A DNA stretch of 64,000 nucleotides from Nostoc sp. KVJ3 (lineage in GTDB: Bacteria > Cyanobacteriota > Cyanobacteriia > Cyanobacteriales > Nostocaceae): contig NZ_WWFG01000002.1 in the NCBI RefSeq assembly GCF_026127265.1, positions 3,432,453-3,496,452 on the forward strand, in the 5' to 3' direction. The notes below the pieces were generated by a model. It ran no database searches. It was given only the letters and a program-made list of their open reading frames with translations, and was not told where the DNA came from. A program made the position numbers and the translations under genes. Shown here piece after piece: positions 44,289 through 52,768 of this stretch (its first letter is position 1; each line of letters starts with the position of its first letter).

Positions 44289-44806
44289 GACATCCCGCCT
44301 TAAAATTACCTAAAGAATAACCGGATTTATTAGTACATCAAAAGCTACTATTTCTATATGCAGAAATAGAGTTAATAGCTGATTTAAATGAGCATTTTGA
44401 GTTTTCTTGATGCTCAAAATTATTTATGAGTTTTCTGTTAGATTACCATAAAAACTTATGTCTTATTTGTGCTTGAGTGATCCTCGCTACCACGACAAAC
44501 CCTTATAAAACAGTAATTACAACGTTAAATTACTTTTTATGATGAAAAAAAATCACCAAATCTTTACAAGTAATCGAGTAATTTTATATCTGCTTAATCT
44601 AACGGTAGCAAGAAGTCGTAGAGTGATTGGTTCGCCGATAATAACAATGAGTAGAGAGTTGGAACTTAATAAGTAAGTATTCTGGGATAACCCAAAAACA
44701 AACGATGACGCAAAGACATTATTAAATCCTCTTTCCGCGTCCTCGACCTTATAAGTCTATTCTGTTACTCGTATCAACTAATTACTACACTCAAGAAAAG
44801 ATACTT
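44289..44806. other. Intergenic region, no gene seen
   Basis: About 520 AT-rich bases upstream of two divergent genes. A CTATTTCT/AGAAATAG hairpin (about 44347) and a GAGCAT/ATGCTC hairpin (about 44391) are the only structures noted. Confidence 0.5.
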
Positions 44807-45703
44807 ATGTTTCAACCACAAGGATTTGAACAACGCTCCATAAATACCTCACTGGGTAGGATTGTATATTATACTGCCGCCGGTTTACCTTGGCAAGATA
44901 ATGTAACCGCCAAAGACGATCGGGAAACTTTGGTATTTCTGCACGGCTTTGGTGGTGGATCTTCTGCTTATGAGTGGTCGAAAGTTTATCCAGCTTTTGC
45001 TGCCGAATATCGGGTGATTGCGCCCGATTTAATCGGTTGGGGGAGGTCTGAGCATCCTGCACGCAGTTATAAGATTGACGATTATTTGACTACGATTCGG
45101 GAGTTTTTAGAGCAGACTTGTAATAAGCCAGTAATCGCGATCGCTTCTTCTTTGACCGCAGCCTTTACAATTCGAGTAGCAGCAGCTCATCCTGATTTAT
45201 TCAAGTCTTTAATTCTCACTACCCCCGCCGGACTTTCCGACTTTGGCGAAGACTACTCGCGTAGTTTTTTTGCCCAGTTAGTCAGCGTTCCCGTTGTTGA
45301 CCGTTTAATCTACAGCACTGGAGTAGCTACCAGTGGAGGTATTCGCAGCTTCTTAGAGCAACGGCAATTTGCTCAGTCTAATCGAGTGTATGAAGAAATT
45401 GTCGATGCTTATTTACAATCCGCTCAACAGCCTAATGCTGAGTATGCGGCACTATCCTTTGTTCGTGGGGATTTATGCTTTGATTTATCCCTTTACATTC
45501 AACAATTGACCACTCCCACCGCTATTATTTGGGGACAAAAGTCAGAATTTACAGGGCCTTCAATTGGTCGCCGCCTTGCCGAAATTAATCCCCAAGCAAT
45601 CCGATTTTTTCAAGAGTTGCAAGATGTGGGGTTAACACCGCAGTTGGAAGTGCCAGCAGTCACAATTGGGTTAATTCGCAAATTTTTGCCTTTACTTACT
45701 TAA
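44807..45703 (+). CDS. Alpha/beta hydrolase fold protein with atypical active site
   Basis: 298 residues. Typical LVFLHGFGGGSSAYEW oxyanion-hole loop and DLIGWGRSEHPAR cap, but the nucleophile elbow is AIASSLTAAF (Ser in ASSLTA, not GxSxG) and no histidine is found in the C-terminal segment where the catalytic His belongs (DVGLTPQLEVP). The acidic residue would be in GQKSEF. The protein may be a non-hydrolytic member. Similar cyanobacterial proteins end in GLTPQLE too, so the change may be family-wide. Confidence 0.75.
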   Translation: MFQPQGFEQRSINTSLGRIVYYTAAGLPWQDNVTAKDDRETLVFLHGFGGGSSAYEWSKVYPAFAAEYRVIAPDLIGWGRSEHPARSYKIDDYLTTIREFLEQTCNKPVIAIASSLTAAFTIRVAAAHPDLFKSLILTTPAGLSDFGEDYSRSFFAQLVSVPVVDRLIYSTGVATSGGIRSFLEQRQFAQSNRVYEEIVDAYLQSAQQPNAEYAALSFVRGDLCFDLSLYIQQLTTPTAIIWGQKSEFTGPSIGRRLAEINPQAIRFFQELQDVGLTPQLEVPAVTIGLIRKFLPLLT

Positions 45704-46050
45704 AGTTAGTGGTTTTTTCAGTAATCAAAGCCCTAGAGAAAGTCATTCACACGTCAGTTGCTACAAGTCGAGGAACAGCAAGGGCGCACTAGCAACTCTA
45801 TTGCCTCTGCGGTTAAATAAATTCCTTTTGAACCGCAGAGGCGCAGAGAACACGGAGAGAAAAAAGAAATTTTTCGAGTCACCTTGAAAGGACTATTAGT
45901 CTATGTCATAAGTTTTGAAAGGTTGGTTTATAATCAAAACCCTGTAGAGACGGCGATTTATCGCGTCTCTGCAACCCATCTAATAGTCCTAGAGACTGTT
46001 GGTTAATTTATGATGGGTTAGACCCCTCAACCCTAAAATCTTGGTTTAGG
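45704..46050. other. Repeat-rich intergenic region
   Basis: No gene. It contains a degenerate tract (GAACCGCAGAGGCGCAGAGAACACGG, about 45832-45858) and a GAGACG-family hairpin (45943-45972, arms GTAGAGACGGCGAT / ATCGCGTCTCTGC). The next structured element starts with the complement of its own end at 46021. Confidence 0.6.
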
Positions 46051-46155
46051 GTTTCTTTACCGCCCTGCAATAAATTGCGGGCTAATAGCTAAAGTGCGTT
46101 GAAACGCACTCAGATTAAAGACATTTAAGATAAATTGAGGTTGAGGGGTTAGACC
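46021..46155. repeat. Multi-hairpin structured element, copy 2
   Basis: A bounding inverted repeat GACCCCTCAACC / GGTTGAGGGGTT (46021-46032, 46139-46150) encloses GCCC-GCAAT/ATTGC-GGGC (46062-46082) and AGTGCGTTGAAACGCACT (46093-46110), joined by CTAATAGCTAA. The linkers and the GTTTCT lead match copy 1 at 21620, while the paired bases differ. Confidence 0.65.
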
Positions 46156-46357
46156 TGCGAACAATTGCCAACAGTATCTTTCTAATCGCCGGGTATATTG
46201 GCAAAAGTGATATATTCTCATTCTATTTGCTGAATACAATATTTTAGTTTCATTATAGTATTCAGAATCACTATACTATCCCACCTGACTTGATAAATTG
46301 CTAATTACACAAACAAAATAAGGCATAGCAAGTTTACAATAGTGGGTAGATTATCTG

Positions 46358-48271
46358 ATGACTATTCCAGAGTCAATTAAAAAATTTATTATATGGATAC
46401 AAGGTTTTGACCATTATCTTTTACGAAATGAAGATGATGTCAAGGAAAAATTTATTTTGCCAATGTTTCACTATCTCTGTTATCCAGAGAAATGTCATCG
46501 TGAATACTCTTTAAAGACATCTAGAGCGGGAAAATACGGTAGAAATTCAGAAATTGCTCAGATTTATTACACAACAGATAATGTTGATCAACAAAATACA
46601 GATACCTCACTTGTTTTTATTAAAGCAATAAAACCACAAGAAATTAAATTAAATGGCGCTATTGAGCAAGCTAAATTTTATAGTCATCACCTTAATCTAA
46701 TATTTTTTATTGTTACAAATGGATATCAAATAAAGGTTTTTAAGCGTCTGGATCACTATCCAGAAGAATTAATATTTGATACAACTATTGAGGCACTCAG
46801 AGATAATGATATTGCATCAAATTTTTATCATCAGCTAAATTTTAATTTGGTTAAAAATATTGCTAAAAATAGTAAATATAACTTAAGAGAAAATTTTATC
46901 AGCTACCATCCAGATTTGTCAGATTTTTTAGAAAAATGTGATTTTGAGCCTTCTAATACTAGAGAAGGCTACCGCTTAGTTGTTGTGAAAAAGAAAGTAG
47001 CGATCGCCTGTAATTTACCCAAACCTTTTGCAGAGGGTAATTGTCAAATAGAGTTCAGCAGCATCATTTTAAGAGGTCTAAAAATTTACTTAAACCATCA
47101 AGATATTTTAGGTCAACTAATGACTGGATTGCACACCAAGCCACATTGGGGATGTCGTAGTTGTTTTAAACAGTTAGATAGAAATACTTTTGAGGTATAT
47201 TTAGGTCAAACAACTCTAATTTTATCAGAGTTAGAAGCAGCAGATTTATGTTTATGTATTGATGGAATTTGTCAAGAATATAAAAACCTAATCATCGAAT
47301 TTGAAAATATTTTAGAAACATGGAATTTTGATTTTGTTAAAGATTCCAAAAGTCGAGGTTTTATCCTTTTTTCTGTTAAACAAGAATTATGGGAGTTAAT
47401 GCAGCAATTTGCTAATGAGTTTGATTATACTAAAGGGAAGTCAGAATGGCATCTATTCCATAGAAAAGATATATCAATTAGGGTGAGTCGAGGAATTCAC
47501 GATCATACATTTCTCTTCTCCAAAAACGATCCAAATTTTTCTTTATTAAATAATAATCAAATGAACATAATTTATGAAGTAAATGATGTTCATTTACAAT
47601 CTATTGAGACAAATAAACTTACTTTATGGCAACAAGATATTGGAATTCGGGGAACCTGGACAGCGAGATATACCAAACAGTGGTTATTAGAGAAATATAT
47701 CCCAAAAGTTATTCATTATTATTCACAAAAGTCTCATCTATCTGAAACTGAATCACTGGACAAAATCACAAATTATACCAGTGACTGTGTTTTGATTAGA
47801 GAAATTTATAATATTAGAGATTTAGCACCTTATCTTCACGATATACAATCTTGGCTATATATATATGTAGAAAATATTGCTGCTTCTCTGTTGAAACCAT
47901 ATTACCAAGCCTATACAAATTTGGTGCGTAATACTGATTCTTCCATAGCAGGTATAGATTATATTATCGGAAATTTGCGTAAGATTGAGTGGAGAAATAC
48001 GCAAGAAGAAATTATTAATAATCCCAAGGACTCGAAAAACTTGACTTTTAAATATGCTATGGATTGCTTAGATCGGCAAGTAGCAAGAATAAATAATTGT
48101 GAATACGAGAATAGTTTAAAGGCAGATTTAATAACTCGGATATTTATTTGGATTATAGAAAATGGAAAAATTTCTTTTTCGCAAGCTCAATTAAATGCTG
48201 CTAAACAGGCTTTGCTACCACTTTGGGAACAAAGTCGTTTTGAAATGCGCCATGTGTATCCCAATCGATAG
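46358..48271 (+). CDS. Orphan protein with degenerate restriction-nuclease-like N-terminus
   Basis: 637 residues, AT-rich. The N-terminal ~170 residues follow the layout of HsdR_N-type PD-(D/E)XK domains: NEDDVKEKFILPMFHYLCYPE, then TDTSLVFIKAIKPQEIKLNGAIEQAKFYSHHLNLIFFIVTNGYQIKVFK. The usual catalytic E-x-K of the core strand is replaced by K89 and I91, so the domain should be inactive as a nuclease. The remaining ~460 residues (Trp/Cys/His-rich stretches such as HWGCRSCFKQLD, ADLCLCIDGICQEYKNL) match nothing I know. A defence-associated or DNA-binding role is a guess. Contains a HIP1 site (46999). Ends at a stop codon reshaped by MITE C. Confidence 0.65.
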   Translation: MTIPESIKKFIIWIQGFDHYLLRNEDDVKEKFILPMFHYLCYPEKCHREYSLKTSRAGKYGRNSEIAQIYYTTDNVDQQNTDTSLVFIKAIKPQEIKLNGAIEQAKFYSHHLNLIFFIVTNGYQIKVFKRLDHYPEELIFDTTIEALRDNDIASNFYHQLNFNLVKNIAKNSKYNLRENFISYHPDLSDFLEKCDFEPSNTREGYRLVVVKKKVAIACNLPKPFAEGNCQIEFSSIILRGLKIYLNHQDILGQLMTGLHTKPHWGCRSCFKQLDRNTFEVYLGQTTLILSELEAADLCLCIDGICQEYKNLIIEFENILETWNFDFVKDSKSRGFILFSVKQELWELMQQFANEFDYTKGKSEWHLFHRKDISIRVSRGIHDHTFLFSKNDPNFSLLNNNQMNIIYEVNDVHLQSIETNKLTLWQQDIGIRGTWTARYTKQWLLEKYIPKVIHYYSQKSHLSETESLDKITNYTSDCVLIREIYNIRDLAPYLHDIQSWLYIYVENIAASLLKPYYQAYTNLVRNTDSSIAGIDYIIGNLRKIEWRNTQEEIINNPKDSKNLTFKYAMDCLDRQVARINNCEYENSLKADLITRIFIWIIENGKISFSQAQLNAAKQALLPLWEQSRFEMRHVYPNR

Positions 48272-48579
48272 GGGAGCATCCCAAATGTGTAAGTTTAATT
48301 TACATAGAGTGTTCCAAAAAATAAATGATCCAAAACCCGTCATTGCGTTCGCGTAGCGTCTCGTAGAGAGCGAAGCGAACCAATCACAGCCCTTGGGATT
48401 GCTTCGCTTCGCTCGCAATGACAATTGGGCATTTTTTTACTTGGAGTACTCTACGGGATTGTGACTTACCCCAAAGGATAAAAAACGAACCGCAAAGGAC
48501 ACAAAGGACACAAAGGGAAGAAAATTGAAAAGGGTTTTCGCGTCAGTCCCGTATATTTTTGCCAAATTGGGATGCTCCC
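48271..48579. mobile_element. MITE family C with 7-bp target duplication, inserted at a stop codon
   Basis: Ends GGGAGCATCCCAA (from 48272) and, inverted, to 48579; ATCGATA is duplicated on both sides (48264-48270 and 48580-48586). The insertion changed the upstream gene's stop from TAA to TAG without altering its protein. MITE A copy 3 is nested inside. Confidence 0.8.
48307..48451. mobile_element. MITE family A, copy 3 (145 bp)
   Basis: Same ends and 20-base lead as copies 1 and 2, but the core hairpin is extended by about 60 bases of GCG-rich palindromic repeat. Flanks share only TA (ATA/TAC). It sits inside MITE C. Confidence 0.75.
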
Positions 48580-48686
48580 ATCGATAAAGCTTACAGCAGA
48601 TTTTTGTAACAAGTCTATTGACTTCAGACAAATATATTGACAAACTAATAGTTAGTTGAGCTAACTAATATAGGTGCATCAAACTT

Positions 48687-49538
48687 GTGACAATACTGAC
48701 GGGAAAAACAAATCGATCGCAACCTCCTGGTGAACTAAGACCACCGATTTTGGAAACTCAGGGACTCACGCGCCGTTTTGGGAAGTTAACTGCTGTTAAT
48801 AACCTGAGCATATCTGTGGAACAGGGTGAAGTATTTGGGCTACTTGGCCCCAATGGAGCGGGCAAAAGTACAGTTATTAAGATGTTGACAACTTTGCTAC
48901 CTCTGAGTGCAGGGAAAGCAACCTTGGCTGGCTATGACGTGACTCGTCAACCCAATCCTGTAAGACGAGCTATCGGCTATGTACCGCAAGCGCTTTCTGC
49001 TGATGGTAGCCTGACGGGTTACGAAAACCTTTTAATCTTCGCCAAGCTGTATGGAATCCCAGCGAAAGGACGCGATCGCCGGATCTATGAGATTTTAGAA
49101 TATATGGGTTTGCAAGATGCGGCGCAGCGTTTGGTACGAAACTACTCTGGCGGGATGATCCGCAAGCTGGAAATTGGCATATCAGTTTTACATCAACCCC
49201 AAATTCTCTTTCTCGATGAGCCGACTGTCGGACTAGATCCCATCGCTCGGACACAAGTATGGCAACTTGTGCTACAACTCTGTGCTGATTACGGCACAAC
49301 GATATTTTTAACAACCCACTTTTTAGAAGAAGCAGACAGTTTATGTAACCGAGTAGCAATTATGCAGCAAGGTGAAGTTGTAATTACAGGTTCACCAAGT
49401 GATTTAAAAGCTTCTTTAAATCAACCAAACGCAACTTTGGATGATGTCTTTATTCACCATACAGGCGACCAGTTAACATCAGGAGTGAACTACCGTGACA
49501 CAGCAAGAACCAGACGTACTGCTCAACGGTTGGGTTAA
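48687..49538 (+). CDS. ABC-2 type export ATPase (DrrA-like)
   Basis: 283 residues from GTG. LGPNGAGKST Walker A, YSGGMIRKLEIGISVLHQPQILFLDEPTVGLDP signature/Walker B and LTTHFLEEAD H-loop are typical of DrrA/ABC-2 drug exporters. The downstream permease gene overlaps it by 44 bases, giving a coupled two-component exporter; a MarR regulator and MFS pump follow. The transported compound is unknown. Confidence 0.87.
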   Translation: MTILTGKTNRSQPPGELRPPILETQGLTRRFGKLTAVNNLSISVEQGEVFGLLGPNGAGKSTVIKMLTTLLPLSAGKATLAGYDVTRQPNPVRRAIGYVPQALSADGSLTGYENLLIFAKLYGIPAKGRDRRIYEILEYMGLQDAAQRLVRNYSGGMIRKLEIGISVLHQPQILFLDEPTVGLDPIARTQVWQLVLQLCADYGTTIFLTTHFLEEADSLCNRVAIMQQGEVVITGSPSDLKASLNQPNATLDDVFIHHTGDQLTSGVNYRDTARTRRTAQRLG

Positions 49539-50349
49539 ATTACCACCCACTGTCCGAGTAAATTTCATCTCTGCAATTAAAGAGCTAGTTACGAAAACTT
49601 TAGCGATCGCGGAATTGGAAATCCGTAAACTCCGCCACGATCCCACTGATTTAGTCGTTCGGGCTGTGCAACCAGCTTTATGGCTGTTAATTTTTGGGCA
49701 AGTTTTCACCCGAACTCGCGCTATTCCTACGGGGAACTTACCCTATTTGGACTTTATCTCTGCTGGTATTTTGGCTCAAAGTATTCTGTTTGTGGCAATT
49801 TTTAGTGGTGGAATGACGCTAATTTGGGAGCGAGATTTAGGAATTGTCCATAAATTTTTAGCTAGTCCTACGCCTCGTGTGGCGATGGTGTTGGGCAAAG
49901 CCCTGGCGTGTGGGGTGCGGTGCTTATCTCAGGTAGTATTCATTTACGGATTAGCATTTTTATTAGGTGTCAAACTAAATCTTCATCCCCTAGCTATTCT
50001 CCAAGTACTGCTGCTAGTCATACTGGGGGCGGGAACATTTTGCATTTTTTCATTAATTATTGGCTGTTTGGTGAAAAGTCGAGAAAGGATGACGGGTATT
50101 GGACAATTGTTAACCATGCCGTTATTTTTTGCGAGCAATGCCATCTATCCGATTTCGTTGATGCCCAGTTGGTTAAAGTTGATTTCCCATTTAAATCCGT
50201 TGACTTATCTGGTTGATGGCTTACGCAGCACTATGATACTTAATGGCACTAGCGTCTATGGCTTTGGTCTGGATTGTACAATTCTCTTATTAACATTAAT
50301 AATTTTGGCCCTCATTGGTGGAAAACTTTATCCACGGGTGGCCATGTAA
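49495..50349 (+). CDS. ABC-2 type export permease (DrrB-like)
   Basis: 284 residues from GTG 49495. Six membrane segments in the last 230 residues, with LASPTPRVAMVLGKALA and LNPLTYLVDGLRS near the end, the usual ABC-2 permease motif. Pairs with the ATPase encoded just upstream; the overlap supports co-translation. Confidence 0.85.
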   Translation: MTQQEPDVLLNGWVKLPPTVRVNFISAIKELVTKTLAIAELEIRKLRHDPTDLVVRAVQPALWLLIFGQVFTRTRAIPTGNLPYLDFISAGILAQSILFVAIFSGGMTLIWERDLGIVHKFLASPTPRVAMVLGKALACGVRCLSQVVFIYGLAFLLGVKLNLHPLAILQVLLLVILGAGTFCIFSLIIGCLVKSRERMTGIGQLLTMPLFFASNAIYPISLMPSWLKLISHLNPLTYLVDGLRSTMILNGTSVYGFGLDCTILLLTLIILALIGGKLYPRVAM

Positions 50350-50368
50350 TCAGGAGAACAACAAGCCC

Positions 50369-50842
50369 ATGACCTTGGATAAACCTAATCAAGGTGCAAC
50401 TTCCGAAGAATGTGCCGCTAGAGTAATGGAAACAGTTCCATTAGTGATGCGGTTTATCCGAGCGGATATGCGTGCCCATAGTGCCGCTTTTTTGTCTATA
50501 CCTCAGTTGCGATCGCTCGCATTTATCAACCGCAATCCTGGGGCTTCATTATCTGACCTGGCAGAGCATTTAGGTGTCACGTCTGCCACGGCATCAGCAA
50601 CCATAGAACGCTTAGTACAACGCGATTTTGTGAAACGCTGCGCTCATCCTCAAGAGCGGCGGCGGGTGCTGCTCAATTTGACTGAAGATGGAAAACACCA
50701 TCTCAAGCAATCCCAAGATCAAACTCGCGCTCATATTACCGACCTGTTGAAAGGTCTAACAGAAGAACAAATTTCCAACATTGAAGAAGGCTTAACTCTA
50801 CTAAAAAATGTCTTCGATAAAACGGAACTCAAAGCCCCATAA
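50369..50842 (+). CDS. MarR-family transcriptional regulator
   Basis: 157 residues from the ATG at 50369; AGGAGA is 12-15 bases upstream. Winged-helix core (IPQLRSLAFINRNPGASLSDLAEHLGVTSATASATIERLVQRDFVKRCAHPQERRRVLLNLTEDGK) with the DxRR-like turn in HPQERRR. MarR proteins repress efflux operons until a small aromatic ligand binds. Its gene sits inside the operon it likely controls and overlaps the MFS gene by 35 bases. Confidence 0.9.
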   Translation: MTLDKPNQGATSEECAARVMETVPLVMRFIRADMRAHSAAFLSIPQLRSLAFINRNPGASLSDLAEHLGVTSATASATIERLVQRDFVKRCAHPQERRRVLLNLTEDGKHHLKQSQDQTRAHITDLLKGLTEEQISNIEEGLTLLKNVFDKTELKAP

Positions 50843-52076
50843 CTCTGAGGTTGCACAGCACGATCCCTTTGCAGCCTTTAAGTTTGGAGACTATCGGCTA
50901 TTTATCATTGGACGGCTAGTGCTGTCCGTGGGGTCGCAAATGCAAACTGTAGCTATCGGCTGGGAACTCTATGAGCGGACTAACTCAGCGATAGTTCTTG
51001 GTGGTGTGGGACTAGCACAAGTCTTGCCGATGATTGCTCTCACCTTGATTACTGGACATGTGGCCGATCGCCGCGATCGCAAACTCATCATGTTACTGTC
51101 AGTGATGCTGCTAGCTCTCTCCTCGCTGGCTTTGGCAGTGCTTTCTTATACGAAGGGTGCAATTTTTCTAATTTACGCTTGCTTGGTATTAACAGGTGTC
51201 GCTAGGGCATTCCTCAGACCTGCTAGTGATGCATTAATGTGGCAATTGATACCTGTTAGTGCGTTTACTAATGCAGCAACCTGGAATAGTAGTAGCTTTC
51301 AGTTGGCTGCTGTGATTGGCCCAGCCTTCGGAGGATTTGGGATTGCGCTACTAGGGAATGCTACAGGAGTTTATGTATTAGCTGCGATCGCTGCGTTGCT
51401 GTGTTTTATTTTAACAGTACCGATTAAAGAGCAAAAAGCCATCCGCACAACTGAGCCAATCTCACTCAAAGCGCTGTCAGCTGGTGCTAAGTTTGTTTGG
51501 CAGAATCAGTTGATTTTAGCAGCAATCACATTAGATATGTTTGCTGTATTGTTGGGTGGTGCGATCGCATTGCTACCCATCTTTGCCAAAGATATTTTAC
51601 ACGTGGGGCCAGTGGAATTGGGATATCTCCAAGCAGCCCATTCCATCGGTGCTTTGACTATGGCCATTACCCTGGCGTATTTACCACCGTTACGCAAAGC
51701 AGGCCCGGCCTTATTGTGGTCAGTGGTTGGCTTTGGCGTTGTCACAATTATCTTTGGACTTTCTCATTCCTTTTGGCTATCTATGTTAATGCTGATTCTT
51801 GGTGGCGCACTAGATAGTATTAGCGTTGTGATTCGCCATACATTAGTTCAAATCAGAACACCGGATCATTTGCGTGGTCGGGTTGCTGCTATTAATAGCG
51901 TGTTTATTAGTGCCTCCAATGAATTAGGGGGCTTTGAGTCAGGCTTGACAGCAGCTTTGTTTGGCCCCATCATTTCCGTTGTAGGTGGTGGAATCGGTAC
52001 AATTTTGGTGGTGATTGCTACAGCCATGATTTGGCCGGAAATCCGTAAGTTAGGGGCTTTACAGGAATATAAATAG
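50808..52076 (+). CDS. MFS efflux transporter (EntS/MFS_3-like)
   Basis: 422 residues with about 12 membrane segments. GHVADRRDRK between helices 2 and 3, and RAFLRPASDALMWQLIP, are typical of the MFS_3 enterobactin/drug exporters. The start ATG lies within the MarR gene. As last gene of the operon it provides a second export route beside the ABC exporter. Confidence 0.87.
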   Translation: MSSIKRNSKPHNSEVAQHDPFAAFKFGDYRLFIIGRLVLSVGSQMQTVAIGWELYERTNSAIVLGGVGLAQVLPMIALTLITGHVADRRDRKLIMLLSVMLLALSSLALAVLSYTKGAIFLIYACLVLTGVARAFLRPASDALMWQLIPVSAFTNAATWNSSSFQLAAVIGPAFGGFGIALLGNATGVYVLAAIAALLCFILTVPIKEQKAIRTTEPISLKALSAGAKFVWQNQLILAAITLDMFAVLLGGAIALLPIFAKDILHVGPVELGYLQAAHSIGALTMAITLAYLPPLRKAGPALLWSVVGFGVVTIIFGLSHSFWLSMLMLILGGALDSISVVIRHTLVQIRTPDHLRGRVAAINSVFISASNELGGFESGLTAALFGPIISVVGGGIGTILVVIATAMIWPEIRKLGALQEYK

Positions 52077-52084
52077 AAATACTT

Positions 52085-52187
52085 GTAGCAGTTCCCATTC
52101 AAATGTGGTACAACATCATCTCGTAAGGTGTAGGGGAAATTCATGAATTGCCCCTACGGGTGTACCTCACATAAATAAGAACCGCTA
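52085..52187. mobile_element. MITE family B, copy 2, uninterrupted (about 103 bp)
   Basis: Ends GTAGCAGTTCCCATTCAAATG and, inverted, a matching end near 52187; the centre holds TAGGGG-A-AATTCATGAATT-G-CCCCTA. Relative to copy 1 at 11268 it is inverted and lacks the inserted MITE A, so it shows the empty site. Confidence 0.6.
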
Positions 52188-52375
52188 TATCTATTTTCCA
52201 TAAATAATATTTCTCCCACTCCAGCAAGAGATAACAATCACAATCTTGTTTCTTTTGCATAGAGTGGGATTTTTGTTTAGCGAAAGTTGTACATCGCCTA
52301 ATTAACAGGTAGATAAACCCAGAGTTTTCGGATAATATCTAACTTCAATTCGCCCTTAAAGTTAGGCAGTTGGTA

Positions 52376-52768
52376 CTAATGAATCGGGATATCGTTGCTA
52401 CTAGCTCCGAAATTTGGGATGTTAACATTAGTTGGAATACCATATTTAGCAAAGTCAAAACTGCCATCAGTTGGAATACCATACTTAGCAAAGTCGAAAC
52501 TGCCAGCCGATGGAATACCATAGCTACCCAAATTAAAGCTGTCAGCCGTTGGGATGCCATATTTTGCAAAGTCGAAGCTATCAGCCGTTGGAATACCATA
52601 GCTACCCAAATTAAAGCTGTCAGCCGTTGAGATGCCATATTTTGCAAAGTCGAAGCTATCAGCCGTTGGGATGCCAAATGCTCCTCCAGGTGCAAACGGA
52701 TCGCTCAGGTTCCCAGGATGAAGACTATCAAAGGCGTTACCAGGAAAAGAATTTGCATCAAATGCCAT
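52376..52768 (-). CDS. Tandem 13-residue repeat protein (YGIPTADSFDFAK)
   Basis: 130 residues from the ATG at 52768, preceded by a strong AGGAGG ribosome-binding site at about 9 bases. After a 30-residue leader (MAFDANSFPGNAFDSLHPGN...) come seven 13-residue units, consensus (Y/F)GI(P/S)TADSFDFAK, five ending FDFAK and two FNLGS in alternate positions. No membrane segment or signal peptide. The family is unknown to me; possibilities include a structural or surface protein or a repeat-bearing peptide precursor. Downstream is a weak CTAACTT/AAGTTAG hairpin. Another frame on the same strand is a by-product of the repeat. Confidence 0.7.
   Translation of the reverse strand: MAFDANSFPGNAFDSLHPGNLSDPFAPGGAFGIPTADSFDFAKYGISTADSFNLGSYGIPTADSFDFAKYGIPTADSFNLGSYGIPSAGSFDFAKYGIPTDGSFDFAKYGIPTNVNIPNFGASSNDIPIH

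Noticed and set aside
52345..52695. 116-residue minus-strand frame overlapping the repeat-protein gene
   Set aside because: An artefact of the 39-base repeat (39 is divisible by 3, so alternative frames also stay open); the other frame has the strong ribosome-binding site.
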